DNA from: Ahaetulla prasina
Lineage: Eukaryota > Chordata > Lepidosauria > Squamata > Colubridae
Assembly (NCBI RefSeq): GCF_028640845.1
Contig: NC_080542.1
Span: 131,400,580-131,464,579 of the forward strand
DNA length: 64,000 bases
Reading direction: 5' to 3'
Each line of letters starts with the position of its first letter. Positions within the stretch are counted from its first letter, which is position 1. The position numbers were made by a program, and so were the translations under genes. Positions 11,571-23,158 of this stretch are shown here, piece after piece. Under the pieces are notes generated by a model. The model did not search any database, was not told where the DNA came from, and was given only the letters and a program-made list of their open reading frames with translations.

Positions 11571-12098
11571 GTTTCTTTTTAAAGAAAAAAAAAGAGAGAG
11601 AAAGAGCTATGTTTCACAGCTGCTTGCAGATGCGTTCCTCTGGGCACGCTCAGGTATTAGAAAAATATTTTGCTTCTATAACTGACACTAGATGGGACAT
11701 CCTGCACTTTTTCTTGAGAATGCTTCATCCTACGCACCTCTCACCCCACTCCGCCCCCCCACCCACCCCAGCCCATTTGGCTTATGCAACTGCTGCAGCC
11801 CTCACAGAAATTCTGATAACTAGACAAGAGTTGCCTCTAAAGTATATATTTTGTCTCCCCAAATAGAAAAGGAGGGTTGGAGAAAAATGCAGTTAATGTA
11901 GAATTCACTTTCCTCCTTGATTGCTGGAAGATTGCACCTCAAGGCTAATTGACTTATTTTTTGCTCAATAGTGGACCCTCCTATTATTCCTCCTGTCAAA
12001 GCTGCTGTCTGGATCACATTGTTTCCCTTGTTCCCTTGGATGGCTCATGTCTTTGGGATGACATGAATGACATAAGAAACTCTCAAATGCTCCCACCT
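11571..12098. other. Unassigned interval
   Basis: It contains a purine-rich patch near 11580-11605 and a C-rich patch near 11750-11770. No coding or repeat-family evidence. Confidence 0.4.
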
Positions 12099-12101
12099 TG
12101 A

Positions 12102-12300
12102 CCTTCCTTCCTTCCTTCCTTCCTTCCTTCCTTCCTTCCTTCCTTCCTTCCTTCCTTCCTTCCTTCCTTCCTTCCTTCTTCCTTTCTCTCTCCTTTCCTT
12201 CCTTCCTTCCTTCTTTCTTCCTCCCTCCCTCCCTCCCTCCCACCCTCCCTCCTTCCTTCCCTCCCTCCTCTCTCCCTCCTTCCCTCCTTGACCTAGATGT
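12102..12300. repeat. Polypyrimidine (TTCC/CTCC)n tract
   Basis: About 17 TTCC units are followed by interrupted CTCC and TTTC runs. The proline/serine or lysine/glutamate-rich frames on either strand come from the repeat. A second, imperfect C/T-rich tract lies at 12383-12478. Confidence 0.95.
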
Positions 12301-12478
12301 GTTCACCTTTGGTTGCAGATATTTGAGGATATTTTTAGGCCATTGCAGCATCTTATCCAATACAGTCCCATGCTGATCAAGCACCCTCCCTCCCTCCTCC
12401 ATTCCTCCCTCCTCCCTCTTTCCTCCCACACTCCTTCCTTCTTCCCTCCTCCCCTTCCCCTTCCCTTTCCTTCCCTCT

Positions 12479-13558
12479 TGAATATTCACTTATTTTTATG
12501 AATTAAAGAAAAGCTTGTACCTAGAACAAGCTTTTGTCCTCATTGGGTTCATTGGAGATTATTTTGGTGCTAATAATCAAATTAGTTTCTTATTAATATC
12601 ACACAAGAGGTTCTGCCTTGATGCCTTGGGTTAAAAACACATGTTGCTTTCCATTTGCAGGCCTACAGAAGTTAGTTTCATGGTCCAGAGAGAAGGCAGC
12701 CTCCTTCTAGAGAATGAAGGAGGACCATCGTCTTCTTTGAATTACATGCATGTTTTCCCACTGCTGTCTCTCCATCTGACAATCCTTATTATGCAATTGA
12801 GGAGAGAGGCTCTCAGGTCACTAAAGCAGAATCTTTCTCTGCTTTAATTATTTATCATGCTATTGTTGTGGTGCATTAGATTTTCCCCCTTTTAGACAAG
12901 TGGTGCCAAGTCTCTTCTTCTGAGCCTTCAACTCATTAAATGGCCATCAGGACTGGACAGCCCTAATTGCATTTCTCTGTCATTCGGATTCAAACCCAAG
13001 TCAAATCAAGCTCCTCTTGTCTCACAAGTACAGCCAGGCATTCATATTCATAGGATTGAATTTGTGAGGGAAAAATCTCTGCGAACTTTTGTTCCATTCC
13101 ATTTGAAAGTTATAAATTTTCTCTCTCTTCTCAAGATGAGATTCATTAGGACACCAGAATGCTCCAGTTTCCAGACATTTTATGATGGGTTTGCAGAATT
13201 AAGACAAGCACATAGGGCAAGATTCTGATATCTAGGATATAGATATATTATAAACAGAGTATATTTTAATCAAACATCAAGGAAATACAAGATTATAAAT
13301 GTGATTGTTTGTAAAATAATTATAAAAATACACTTTTACAACAGACTCAAGATGCTAAGTTATGGTCATTAAATGTATTGCCAGAAATCAGACCACAGCT
13401 TCAGCTATTTCTAGTTAATCTGGCCAACTTAATCTTGAAGCCTAACTATGAATACAATATAGAAACTATTTTTATGTCCTTATTTGCTCTTAGTGCTTGC
13501 TAAATATTTAGCGCTGCATGTTAAAACATTTATTAATATTCAAATGGATTAAATCAAT
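12479..13558. other. Repeat-poor interval
   Basis: There is no recognisable family. A pyrimidine stretch ending in 'tttgcag' at about 12659 resembles a splice acceptor and precedes a short frame (12641-12847), but there is no homology or matching donor, so no exon is called. AT-rich homeobox-type motifs ('taattatt', 'caaattag') occur at 12575-12600 and 12845. Confidence 0.3.
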
Positions 13559-13561
13559 ATT

Positions 13562-13668
13562 TTTCACACTTGGCAACTTTAAGATGTGTGCACAGCATGC
13601 TGGCTGGGGAATTCTGGGAACTGAAGTCCACACATCTTAAAAGTTGTCAAGTTTAGAAAACGCTGCTC
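13562..13668. repeat. Palindromic MITE (type P)
   Basis: The left half 'cacttggcaactttaagatg' is the inverse of the right half 'catcttaaaagttgtcaagt', around a 'gctggctggggaattctggg' core. The same palindrome is at 26402, 31806 and 48268. It is short, noncoding and presumably a non-autonomous DNA element. Confidence 0.75.
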
Positions 13669-14088
13669 TATGTTCTGAAGCATGGATGATCTACACAGTT
13701 GGTAATAGCTTCCATTAGGAATCTCTGTAAAGTTCTATAAGTACATAAAAGGCAATTTTTGAAGCATCAGAGGAATAGAAGAAGTGTATTTTTTTCAACA
13801 CTTCTTTGGATTGGCTACCCAGCCATCATTCTTGATGTTTCTCTTAATTCACATAATTGGAAGAAAACCACTGGAAATTGCAAGGAAAGCATTTTACACA
13901 TTTCCATCTTGTGTTAAACAAAGATGGTTTAAGAACAATTCACAACTACAGGTAGTTCTTGGCTTATGATTATTCATTCAGCAACCATTTGAAATTACAA
14001 TGGCACTAAAAATCTGACTTTTGTCATGTCATCCTACTTATGACTGTCACAGCAATAACATAATCATAATTTGGATGTTTGGCAGTGT

Positions 14089-14473
14089 ATATATTTACAG
14101 GGTCGCAGTGGCTCAGGGGCTAGGATGTTGAGCTTGTCAATTGAAAGGTCAGCAGCTCAGCGGTTCGAATCCCTAGTGCTGCCATGTAACGGGGTGAGCT
14201 CCCGTTACTTGTCCCAGCTTCTGCCAACCTAGCAGTTTCAAAAGCACATAAAAATGCAAGTAGAAAAAATAGGGACCACCTTGGTGGGAAGGTAACAGCA
14301 TTCCGTTGCCTTTGGTGTTGAGTCATGCCGGCCACATGACCACGGAGAGGTCTTCGGACAGCGATGGCTCTTCAGCTTTGAAACAGAGATGAGCACTGCC
14401 CCCTAGAGTCGGCAAAGACTAGCACGTATGTGCGAGGGGAACTTTTATCTTTACCTTTACCTATATATTTACA
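14089..14473 (+). repeat. 11-bp target site duplication around SINE
   Basis: The sequence 'atatatttaca' is present at 14089-14099 and again at 14463-14473, exactly bracketing the SINE. This fixes the insertion boundaries and its type (LINE-mediated). Confidence 0.9.
14100..14462 (+). mobile_element. tRNA-derived SINE (squamate type 2), full length
   Basis: The head has an A-box-like 'agtggctcaggggctaggat' and a good B box 'cggttcgaatccc'. A ~270-bp body follows, and the 3' end is a 'cttttatctttacctttacc' short repeat. With the perfect 11-bp duplication it is a complete 363-bp insertion. Related copies are at 23962 (minus) and 30746 (plus). Confidence 0.9.
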
Positions 14474-14673
14474 ACAGTTGCAGTGTCCTGGGATTGCGTG
14501 ATCATTGTATGTGATTTTTCCAGCCAGCCTCCAACAAACAAAGTCAAAGTGATTAATGAATCACTTAACAATTGTTGCAGAAAGATTGTAAAACCGGGTG
14601 GATTACCCACTTATCGACTGCTTCACTTGGCCGTGGAAGTCCCAACCTGTGGCTGGAAGTTGAAGGCTACCTG

Positions 14674-15656
14674 CAATAGACTGGAAGAACTGATTCTAGA
14701 ATTGGCTAAGCCACCAAACCCAATAGCTTGCTTCATAGAAAAAGCCAAATGAAGCCTCCACAAGACCATGTCAATTAAATCAGATCCTCCTATGCCTTCT
14801 GTTGTTTCTGGTGTCTGTTGTTTAAGATTGTACTAAGGCAAGAACTGAACTAACTTTCCTCAGATGAAACCTGTGAAGTAACAAATTACAAGGTCACAGG
14901 TTTTCCCAATTCATGGCCTTCTGACATATTGAGACTACAATTCCCAGAATTCCTTTCAGCATGGCCTCCTATTCTGAAGAAATTATGGTTTGGAAAAGGC
15001 TGAACTATTTTGTTGCATGAAAGCAAAACTCCATTAGTTTTTGCAGTCATTAAAAAAACAACAACTTTAAAACTGTCTTATTTTGCCTTTTGGCCTCTAT
15101 TTAGCTTAATTAAATATTTTCAGGACTGAAGTGTATTTATAATGAATGCCGACTCTATGAAATCATCCAATGTACCGATGTAGCTGCAGGTCATTTATTC
15201 AATTATTTAATGTGAGAAAGAACATGAGAAAGCTTTGCATTCTCCCTCCTTCTCTCCACACGCCTGAAGTAAACTTTTGCCTCCTTCGTGCCTCTTAAAT
15301 TCATAATTAGTTTGGGATGCTGGAACTGAGAAAACTTATGGGGATCAGATCTTTAGAAAATGCATATGTTTAAAAATCATAAGACACAAAGAAAGTCAAA
15401 CAGTGGATTTATTTGTATTCAAATGTAGCTTTTAGGTATTTCAAATGCATTAAAGTAAATTCAGACAATATAGAAATCTGGATCATAAATTCTAAAAACC
15501 ATAGAGTGGAAAAAACTTTGGAGATCACTTGATGAATCTTAAGTGTAGGATGGAACTATTTTCACCTAAGACATTTAAACAAAGGCTAGAGGTTCTTTGC
15601 AAATGCACTAAAGAACATGAATTCAGAAAAAATAGAAATTTAAATCATGAATTCTA
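14674..15656. other. Unassigned interval with possible MITE-P-like piece
   Basis: The segment 14895-15005 has an 'actacaattcccagaattcc' core reminiscent of the palindromic MITEs but lacks a clear inverted partner. The rest is AT-rich and unassigned. Confidence 0.35.
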
Positions 15657-15660
15657 AAAA

Positions 15661-15735
15661 GAATAGAATAGAATAGAATAGAATAGAATAGAATAGAATA
15701 GAATAGAATAGAATAGAATAGAATAGAATAGAATA
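15661..15735. repeat. (AGAAT)n microsatellite
   Basis: A perfect pentanucleotide array at the 3' end of the LINE copy. Confidence 0.95.
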
Positions 15736-16214
15736 TTGGCCAAGTATGATTGGACATAGAAGAAATTTGTCTTGGCGCATACGCTCTCGGAGTACATAAA
15801 AGAAAAGATACATTCGTCAAGAATCATAAGGTACAACACTTAATGATAGTCATAGGGTACAAATAAGCAATCAGGAAACAATCAATATCAATATAAATCG
15901 CAGGGATGTAAGCAACAAAGTTACAGTCATACAGTCATGATGATGTGATGGGAATGATGAGAAGATAATAGTAGTACAGTTTTAATAACTAGTTTGACAG
16001 TGTTGAGGGAAGTATTTGTTAGCAGAGTGATGGCGTTCAGGAAGAAACTGTTCTTGTGTCTAGTTGTTCTGGTGTGCAGGGCTCTATAGCATCGTTTTGA
16101 GGGTAGGAGTTGAAACAGTTTATGTCCAGAATGTGAGGGGGTCTGTAAATATTTTCACAGCCCTCTTTTTGACTCTTGCAGTATAGAGGTCCTCAATGGA
16201 AGGCAGGTTGAATA
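15661..16214 (-). mobile_element. CR1-L3-type LINE 3' end with AGAAT tail
   Basis: A 15-unit (AGAAT)n array at 15661-15735 is followed by the minus-strand 3' UTR and the terminal coding part, ending at 'cctcaatggaaggcaggttg'. It is truncated at the same region as the copies at 40022 and 48076. Confidence 0.9.
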
Positions 16215-17005
16215 TCAGTTCATTATAGTAATATTATAGGACGTCCTATGAAGCCTGATATCATTGCAAATCCTGAAAATACCAAAAAAGCATTTCTCTC
16301 CCATGAGTGGGGCTATGAGGAATAGAATGGGTCTTGTAACAGAAAGATTTTTTTTATGGCAATGGGAATACCCACAAAACAAGATGACCTGTTTTGGGAA
16401 TATGTTTTATCTATAGTTAATGCATGGAGGAAGGAACAAAAAAATCTGGTTTTCAAATGTCGCAAATTTTTAGGACTTTGAAGCACTTGTCGGTTGTTAA
16501 TATTGTATGATGGTCAAAGGAGGAGCAGAGTTAAGATCATGCTATCCCAGGAGCAAGGACTGTGCTTTCAGAGACAACCATCATCTAGACAGCAGAATGA
16601 GGAACTGGGTAGATTCCTTTGTCTGTAATATCTGTTTCTATCCAGTCTTTCAAGATTTTCAAGAACCAAAGGGGAAGTTTGGTTGATAATGATGTCTTGC
16701 CTAGACATCACCCTATCGCCTAGATTTCAGGAAATACAATCTAGTAAGTATAATACATGGGCGGTTGGCAGCACCCAAGTAAGAGCACCCAGGTGCATCA
16801 TGAAAGATTTTTCATGGGAATTCAGCCTGAATATGCTCTTCATATGCCACTTATGAAATTTAGTTGATATAATTCAGGTTGCATAATACACTTCAGAGAG
16901 AATTAATTATCTTGCTAAAAGAGAAAACTGTATGTCATTTTTAATGGGGAGAAAAAGAATGTAGGAATTGGGGAAAAAAGGAGCATTGAAGAGACAATTT
17001 AAATT
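16215..17005. other. Unassigned interval
   Basis: No recognised repeat or exon. Composition is AT-rich. Confidence 0.4.
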
Positions 17006-17009
17006 GACT

Positions 17010-17060
17010 CCTTCCTTCCTTCCTTCCTTTCTTCCTTCCTTCCTTCCTTCCTTCCTTCCT
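17010..17060. repeat. (CCTT)n tract
   Basis: About twelve CCTT/TTCC units with one TTTC interruption. Confidence 0.95.
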
Positions 17061-18344
17061 AAAACATAATCTAACACATAAATTTATATTTTATCTTCAA
17101 TAAATTTATCTTTAATTGTTCAAATTTATGATACTTAAGAGATCTTTCTGTTTACAGTGTCCAGGATTTCTATCATGCTTTTCATCAACTAAGCCAATAT
17201 TCTGAAATTAATTGGAGAGATAAACAATAGTGTTAAACAAATACATGGAGATTTTTATTTACTCAGGATGAATTCTTGTAAACCCAGTGCTGATCTTAGC
17301 ATTTATTTTATTTTGGCCTATGGCGTCTGCCACATTTTGTTCTATGCCTAGCATGGTACACCACGAATGTCATCACACAGATATTCTTACTGTCTTTATC
17401 TTCTATATTTTGCATATTGCCATGGATAGTTTTCAATCTGTGGTCATTCCCTCTACTCTTGTTATGGTTTGAAGGGATTTATTAACATTCAGTAGACAAT
17501 CAGCCCTACCATCTTCCTGGTGCAAATTGATGACAAGGTTGAATTTGACTTCGAAATATTATGGCTTCAATGTGGCAAGCACATCTGATTGTTTGGGTTC
17601 TGATTTCATATTGGTGTTGGGTAAGTGCTTCCATCTGGAACCACTTCTCAGGAGAAATCCTATCATTTCTGCAGAAGCTGTGATTACAAGGCAAATGCCA
17701 GAATTTGGGGTGAATATGAAAACCCAGGATAAATATCTATTTACACACAGAACACTGGCTTTGAATGGGATGGGTGACTTTATATATGCAACTCAATGCA
17801 TTCCAATCTCTAGAACATATTGACTTTGTCCATTTCATAAATAAATTCAAGGTAGAATGTTTCCTAAAGTAGATGGAATTGAGTAGAAAATATAATAATT
17901 TAGATCAGCAGTGCTAAAGCTGTCCCTCCTCCCTCAAAAGCCTTCCTAACACCCATAAAGAAATCTGATGATCACCTTATCCACCTAATACTGACCCTTC
18001 CATATTATACTAGTGCCCTTAAGATATATTTCTGGGAATGCTGGAAGGAGAAATCAGTTGATTTAGTTTGCTGGCATTCAATTCAGTTAATTTTTTCAAC
18101 CCAAAGTCTGAGTTGCATAGCTGCATCACATGTGCAGAGCACAAAAATGTGGTACTACCTCTAAGGCCAATAACAGACCATGTTTTCCCTTGCAAGCAGT
18201 CTAAGAAGTAAGTAAGAAGAGAATCTCATAAAGTACTGAAAAATGTCTGGTTCAGGAGATAACATGATAGTTTCACTTTCAATGAAAATGTCAAATTGAG
18301 TTGTAGGAAGTTCAAAATAAGGCAGCAAGCACAGGACAGAGTTC
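17061..18344. other. Unassigned interval
   Basis: Short frames exist (for example 17527-17823 on the plus strand) but show no domain, signal or family. No known repeat is recognised. Confidence 0.4.
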
Positions 18345-18428
18345 CTTAGCAGCCTTTATGGAGTTGAAGTGAATTCCAGCAGTTGAAGTCCATATATTTT
18401 AAATCTGCAAAGTTTGAAAAAACACTGC
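18345..18428. repeat. Palindromic MITE (type P) fragment
   Basis: It retains the right half, with 'gttgaagtccatatatttta' and 'tgcaaagtttgaaaaaacac', matching the right arm of the type P elements. The left arm is eroded. Confidence 0.5.
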
Positions 18429-18830
18429 TCTAAACTATTTTTTGTGCCGCTTCATCCATCTGTTTAAGCACAGCAAGACCTTGCTGGAAGGCACGTGAAA
18501 GAATAGAAATGTCAGGAGACGGTGTTGGAAGAAATGTCCATCTGAGTTCAGTTCCAAATGGGAAGAAAGACACTGGAAACATGGAGACTGCTTGGAAAGA
18601 TGGTTTAATGGTGGACAAGACCACATGGGGTTTTTGGGTCCTGGGCAAAAAAAAGAGCACATGGAGTACAGAGAAGGATATATTTATGCACTGTCTTGGG
18701 CTCTGCCTTAGAGTTTCCTGTTTCTGTACAAGAAATGTATCCCATCGGCTGTCAGACTCCCAGGAGACAGGGATCTTAGCTAACTTTGTAGGCTGTCTGT
18801 GTTCCAGGCCTAATTGAATCTTGCTGGATG
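18429..18830. other. Unidentified block, possible LTR
   Basis: Read on the minus strand, a TATA-like 'gcataaatatatcc' lies at about 18675-18690 within a ~400-bp GC-balanced block. That might be an LTR, but I see no TG...CA ends or target duplication. The 151-codon minus frame crossing it has no recognisable domain. Confidence 0.25.
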
Positions 18831-18831
18831 A

Positions 18832-18872
18832 TAGATGGATGGATGGATGGATGGATGGATGGATGAATGAAT
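18832..18872. repeat. (GATG)n microsatellite
   Basis: About nine GGAT/GATG units, partly degenerate at the right end. Confidence 0.9.
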
Positions 18873-20138
18873 GGACTTTGGGCAATTCCTATTATGACTT
18901 AATGGCTTTGTCCTGGTTTGGATCTTGAGTGAGGGCTAATCCTATCATGTCATGAGGGCCATGTCTTTTGTGTTGTCGATAAGTTGGGCCCAGCCTTTTG
19001 TCTTGTAAATAACCAAAGTATCTGCTGAAGGCAGGGAGCTGGGGCTGAGTTTCTGACTTAAGATTTTTATTTCTCTTTTAGGGGAAATATTTTGCCTTTT
19101 TATTATTTCCTAGAATATTTCATTTTTCTAGGAGGGGGTGGGTGCTAACTTCCTACACTGGTTTGTTACATGCTGCGTGACTCAAAAGCCTCACCAAAAT
19201 ACCACTGCTATTTAAGAATATCATCTTCAGAGCCCTTGGCCATCTCTGAATTCCTTGGTTTGACCAATGATGTTGTGAAATCTTTGGTTGTCCCCACCTC
19301 CTGATTTGCTGTATGAACTTCAATTTTTAATTTCCAGCTTCTATTAATGCTGACCTCAGCAGTAACCCATGTGATCTCCTCACATCTGCTCATGTGTGGC
19401 CACCAGGGAGCTGTCTGGCATGGCTGCATGCATTTTTCTATGTCTGTCAGCTAAAGGACGGGGGGGGGGGGATCCATGTATAAAATGTAGGGCTCTGGAG
19501 CATTTGTGGGAGGATAGATCTGTGACATTCTGCAGATCTTCTTTAGTCTCCAAAGCAATGAATAGATTAGGTGAGTCAATCAGGCTGGAATTGATTAAAC
19601 CCTTTACAAATTTCCCTTGTCTGATTTCCAACTCAGGCTGAATATACCTGATAGCTTCAAAAGTGAAGAGAAAAAATGGTTACTTTCGAGAGCAAATTAT
19701 TTTGCTTTCACGCATTGCTTTGTCTCCCTTCTCCTGTGTATGCTTTTAAAAAAAACACAAATCTATGTCTAGTCTATGGAAGATTGTTGTAGAACGTCTA
19801 GAGAGTGGAGGATATTGCTTTCATAACGATCCTGAGAAAGATTTTAAGCATGCATCTGAAAGAGTTATAACACAGCAGCCTTTTTGTTGTCTGCTGTCTG
19901 CTTTGACTGTATTTGGAGAACTGTAGGATGCCTTGCAGTGACATACCACATTGAATGACAATGTTTATGAAATAAATGAGAAAAAATGCCCATCCCCCCA
20001 AATATTGGTGTCTTTCTTCCACACAGACTCACTTTATATACTTGTCAGATTCATCTGAAGCTGTGATAGCATTCCGTGCAAAACACATGCAAGAATTCAG
20101 AAAATGTGAAAGAAGGGAAATAGTTGTACTCAAAATTG
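18873..20138. other. Unassigned interval
   Basis: It includes a G10 run at 19460-19470. No repeat family or exon is recognised; short overlapping frames at 19208-19641 lack homology. Confidence 0.4.
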
Positions 20139-20139
20139 T

Positions 20140-20187
20140 GTATGTGTGTGTGTGTGTGTGTGTGTGTATGTATATATAAAGGTTAAT

Positions 20188-20227
<40 letters not shown>

Positions 20228-20245
20228 GTATATAAAGGTATATAC

Positions 20246-20276
<31 letters not shown>

Positions 20277-20292
20277 TGTATGTATGTATATA
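20140..20292. repeat. Compound TG / CA / TA / TATG microsatellite
   Basis: A (TG)n run is followed at 20189-20213 by (CA)n, then (TA)n and about eleven TATG units. The TG and CA runs are complementary and face each other across ~20 bp, so the region can fold as a hairpin. Confidence 0.95.
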
Positions 20293-21296
20293 TTTGAGGA
20301 AAGAAATCCCAAATGTTAATTTGACTCATCATATAAAGATATATGTCAGATTTTTTTAAAAAAAATCCACAATCATAAGCATATGTAGCTCTTGACTGTT
20401 CAGATTTCCAAGCAAAGTGACCCAAGAGAAATACTATGGCTGAGTAAAAAGTTTGGAATATCTTGGACTGGGAGAAAGGGAGAACTCTTTAAATCTGCTT
20501 AACTCCTAAGCATCTATGGAGATTGATGGTTTTGTCAAACTGAAACAAGCTTCACAACATTACAACGCAAAGCTCCCCCTCTTATGAATAAGCATGCAAT
20601 GTCATGATGCAAGTACCAAAGCTTGTAATATGGTGGGTCAGTTCTTTTTATCATTTGTTCCTTCTTGCCCCTGCTCCATGGATGTCTCTGGCCAAACTGT
20701 TAGGCAAGCAGAGAAGAAAGCAGGGAAGAAACAAGGAGGATGTTACAACTGCTTTGGCATTCAGAAGGACTTTCTTGCAAGGACCCTGAAAACCAAAGCA
20801 GAGATCATCCTTCTAATGTTTCCCACTTTGAAACATTTTGTCAATGTGTGTCTGTTAAATAAGTATGTTTCTGTTGTTGTCCTCATGGCGTAGGGTGGTG
20901 GGTTTAAATTGTGGCTTTTTAACTGTGGATGTTAGACATTTGTGCTGTCAAGAGCCATTGTGTGTGAGCAGGACGACTGTATAATATGTTTAGTAAACAA
21001 ATAAAATAAGACAAAAAAAATCTGGATAGTGAATGTTGCAGTACCGGGAAACAACAGAAGAGAAAGAACTGGAGGAAACTACAAGACCCACAAACAGAAG
21101 TAGAAGAACTTGAGGGTAAAGGTTTATTCTCCAAGCTTGTGGGTTGGTTTCTGAATTCTTGGAGGGGTTGCAGGTAATGCACAATAAGAGAAAGGGCCAC
21201 TACCTGACTTCTGTCAATTAGAACTGTTTAGCAGATAGGACCCGGAGATGCCAACCCTGCCTGATCTTACTAGGCAGACAGAAACTCTTGGAGATG
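20293..21296. other. Unassigned interval
   Basis: No domain-bearing frame and no recognised repeat. Frames at 20594-20893 and 20919-21200 have no features of real genes. Confidence 0.4.
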
Positions 21297-21416
21297 GATG
21301 GTTCTTCAAAAATTCTGGGTCTGTATCATGAAGAGCTTTGTAGGTGATAGTAAACAGCAATTTGAACTGTATCTAGAAGCTTATCAGAAATCAATGCAGT
21401 TTATACAAGAGCAGTA
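21297..21416 (+). repeat. Old dispersed repeat fragment
   Basis: The stretch 'gctttgtaggtgatagtaaa' followed by 'tttgaactgtatctagaag' resembles 9630-9690. It abuts LINE-B at about 21418. Family unknown. Confidence 0.35.
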
Positions 21417-21417
21417 T

Positions 21418-21930
21418 GGGCACATCCAGAAATATTTCACAAGAAGAGTCCTCCACTCCTCTGCTCACAACAAAATACCTTATGCCATCAGACTTGGAAT
21501 TCTGGGTTTAGAAAATTTAGAACTACGCTGCCTTCGGTATGACCTGAGCATAGCTCATAAAATCATCTGCTACAATGTCCTTCCTGTCAATGACTACTTC
21601 ATCTTCAACCACAACAATACACAAGCACACAGTAGATTCAACCACTCCAATCTCGATTGCAGAAAATACGACCTCAGTAACGGAGTTGTTAATGTCTGGA
21701 ATGCACTACCAGACTCTGTGGTCTCTTCCCCAAACCCCCAAAACTTTAACCTAAGACTATCTACTGTTGACTTCACTCCATTCCTAAGAGGTCTGTAAAG
21801 GGTGTGCATAAGAGCACAGACTTGCCTACTGTCCCTGTCCTAATGTTCCCTTTAATTGTATTCATTTTATGTATTCAATTCATGCTTATATTTATATATA
21901 TTATCTAATATATACTCGACAAAATAAAGA
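21418..21930 (+). mobile_element. LINE-B 3' end, 5'-truncated
   Basis: The translation from 21430 holds QKYFTRRVLHSS, LEILGLENLELR-type residues, DCRKYDLSNGVVNVWNALPD and the C-terminal TPFLRGL, followed by a UTR ending in 'gacaaaataaag' plus a purine tail. This is the last ~120 residues of the RT ORF of the family seen nearly complete at 54.9-57.9 kb. The frame is intact through to the stop at 21796-21798. It appears fused upstream to unrelated sequence as a 166-codon frame, which is accidental. Confidence 0.9.
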
Positions 21931-21945
21931 AAGAAAGAAAAAATA

Positions 21946-22556
21946 TAAAATTGGGTGGGTTGCGTTCTGGGTTAGTTATAGCTTCCAGGCTTAGTTGCAG
22001 TCTTCAACAGCAGCCTCGTAAATGAGCATTCACCAAATGAGAGGTTGTAAAGGCATAAGTGACTATGTGACTAACCAAGTAACAGGTTCAACTTTCCTAG
22101 ATTCTACTAAGGCTTCTACCCTAATCCTCATTGCCTTCTGCTTCTAAATCACAGGTCCACAAGCACCCCCAGATTGTGCAAGGCAGCTCGATCAAGAACT
22201 AAAAATGAATCATCTCCATGATCCTATGATTCCAAAACTCACAGCTTTGCTGCAGGTGAGTCTGTCCATCTAGACTCCATAGTCTCCAAACTGTGAGGAA
22301 GAACCTTGACAACATCACTTGGGCGATGTAGTAAAACAGTACACTGCATCTCTCATCCTCTTTTTGATATTTTTGTTCTCCTTTTGCGTTGAGTTTATTT
22401 GTGTGTTTATGTGAGCATTAGGAAATCCAGGGTGTTCTTAATGTGTTGTGGTAAGAAGTTTGAAATGGGTTTGGCAGCTTTCTGAATCATTGCCCATTGC
22501 CTTTCCCAAAGGGATGCAGTGGAGAATTTATTTTTTTTCCCCTGGATTTTTTTCCT
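21946..22556. other. Unassigned interval
   Basis: No family or exon is recognised. Confidence 0.4.
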
Positions 22557-22564
22557 CCCCTGGC

Positions 22565-23150
22565 CAGAGGTGAAATGCTCCCGGTTCGGACTGGATTGTC
22601 AGATCCGGTAGCGATGGTGGCGGGTGGTTAGGAGAAACGGTAGCAAAAATCCTGCCCACCTCCATGCCCTGCTGAGCCACGCGATCATCAGAGGTTTTTT
22701 TATTTTTTATTTTTAAAAGCATTTTTTCTTTGGCCGAAAAAGTGCTTTTAAAAGTAAAAAAAAAATGCTCTGATGATCGCGCAGCTCAGCTGGGATCAGC
22801 AGAGCCTTTTCAAAGCATTTTTTCTTTTGCTCAAGAGGTTGTAGAAAAAATGCTTTGAAAAGGCTCTGACGATCCCAGCTGAGTTGCCTGATCATCAGAG
22901 ACTTTTTTTTTCTTTTAAAGGCAAAAAAAAATGCTTTTAAAAGAAAAGAAAACCCTCTGATGATCAGGCAACTCAGCTGGGATCATCAGAGCCTTTTAAA
23001 AGCATTTTTTTACAACCTCTGGCAGAAGAGGTTGCAGAAAAAAATGTTTTTAAAATTAAAAAAAAAGTTGGCCACGCCCATACAATCACATTACCCCCCT
23101 CCCCCGCAAGCCAAAGAACTGGTAGTAACAAATTTTACATTTCACCACTG
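22565..23150. mobile_element. hAT-type MITE, long multi-hairpin form (586 bp)
   Basis: It is bracketed by a perfect 8-bp duplication 'cccctggc' (22557-22564 and 23151-23158). The ends are 'cagaggtgaaatgc' and 'catttcaccactg', imperfect inverted repeats. Inside, several nested inverted repeats recur: the 'gatcatcagag', 'agctgggatca' and 'ttttaaaagca' blocks occur on both strands. No transposase. An 8-bp duplication with CAG-starting ends is typical of hAT. Its sister lies at 47018-47609 in opposite orientation. Confidence 0.85.
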
Positions 23151-23158
23151 CCCCTGGC

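Larger units (their letters stand above)
13949..14673. mobile_element. Tigger-like MITE (type T), split by a SINE
   Basis: It starts with TA then 'caggtagttcttggcttatg' and ends with 'gaaggctacctg', which is the imperfect inverse. TA target sites and CAG-ending inverted repeats fit the pogo/Tigger branch of Tc1/mariner; this is an inference from ends only. Without the SINE and its duplication, it is about 350 bp, close to the copies at 28205 and 53126. Confidence 0.65.

Noticed and set aside
11965..12501. A 174-codon minus frame rich in Gly, Arg, Lys and Glu, and plus frames of Pro/Ser repeats
   Set aside because: They are produced by the TTCC/CTCC tract; no domain, no start context and no codon bias.
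12641..12847. Short plus frame preceded by a splice-acceptor-like 'tttccatttgcag'
   Set aside because: No homology, no donor site partner and no conserved motif; acceptor-like strings are common by chance.
14100..14175. A tRNA gene, from the A and B boxes
   Set aside because: The boxes belong to the head of a 363-bp SINE with target duplication; no cloverleaf with acceptor stem is apparent.
18430..18885. A 151-codon minus-strand frame
   Set aside because: It includes the GATG microsatellite at its start and no recognisable domain; it looks like a chance frame in a possible LTR.
21298..21798. A 166-codon frame taken as a new gene
   Set aside because: The last ~120 residues are the LINE-B RT end; the first ~45 come from an unrelated repeat fused by chance.
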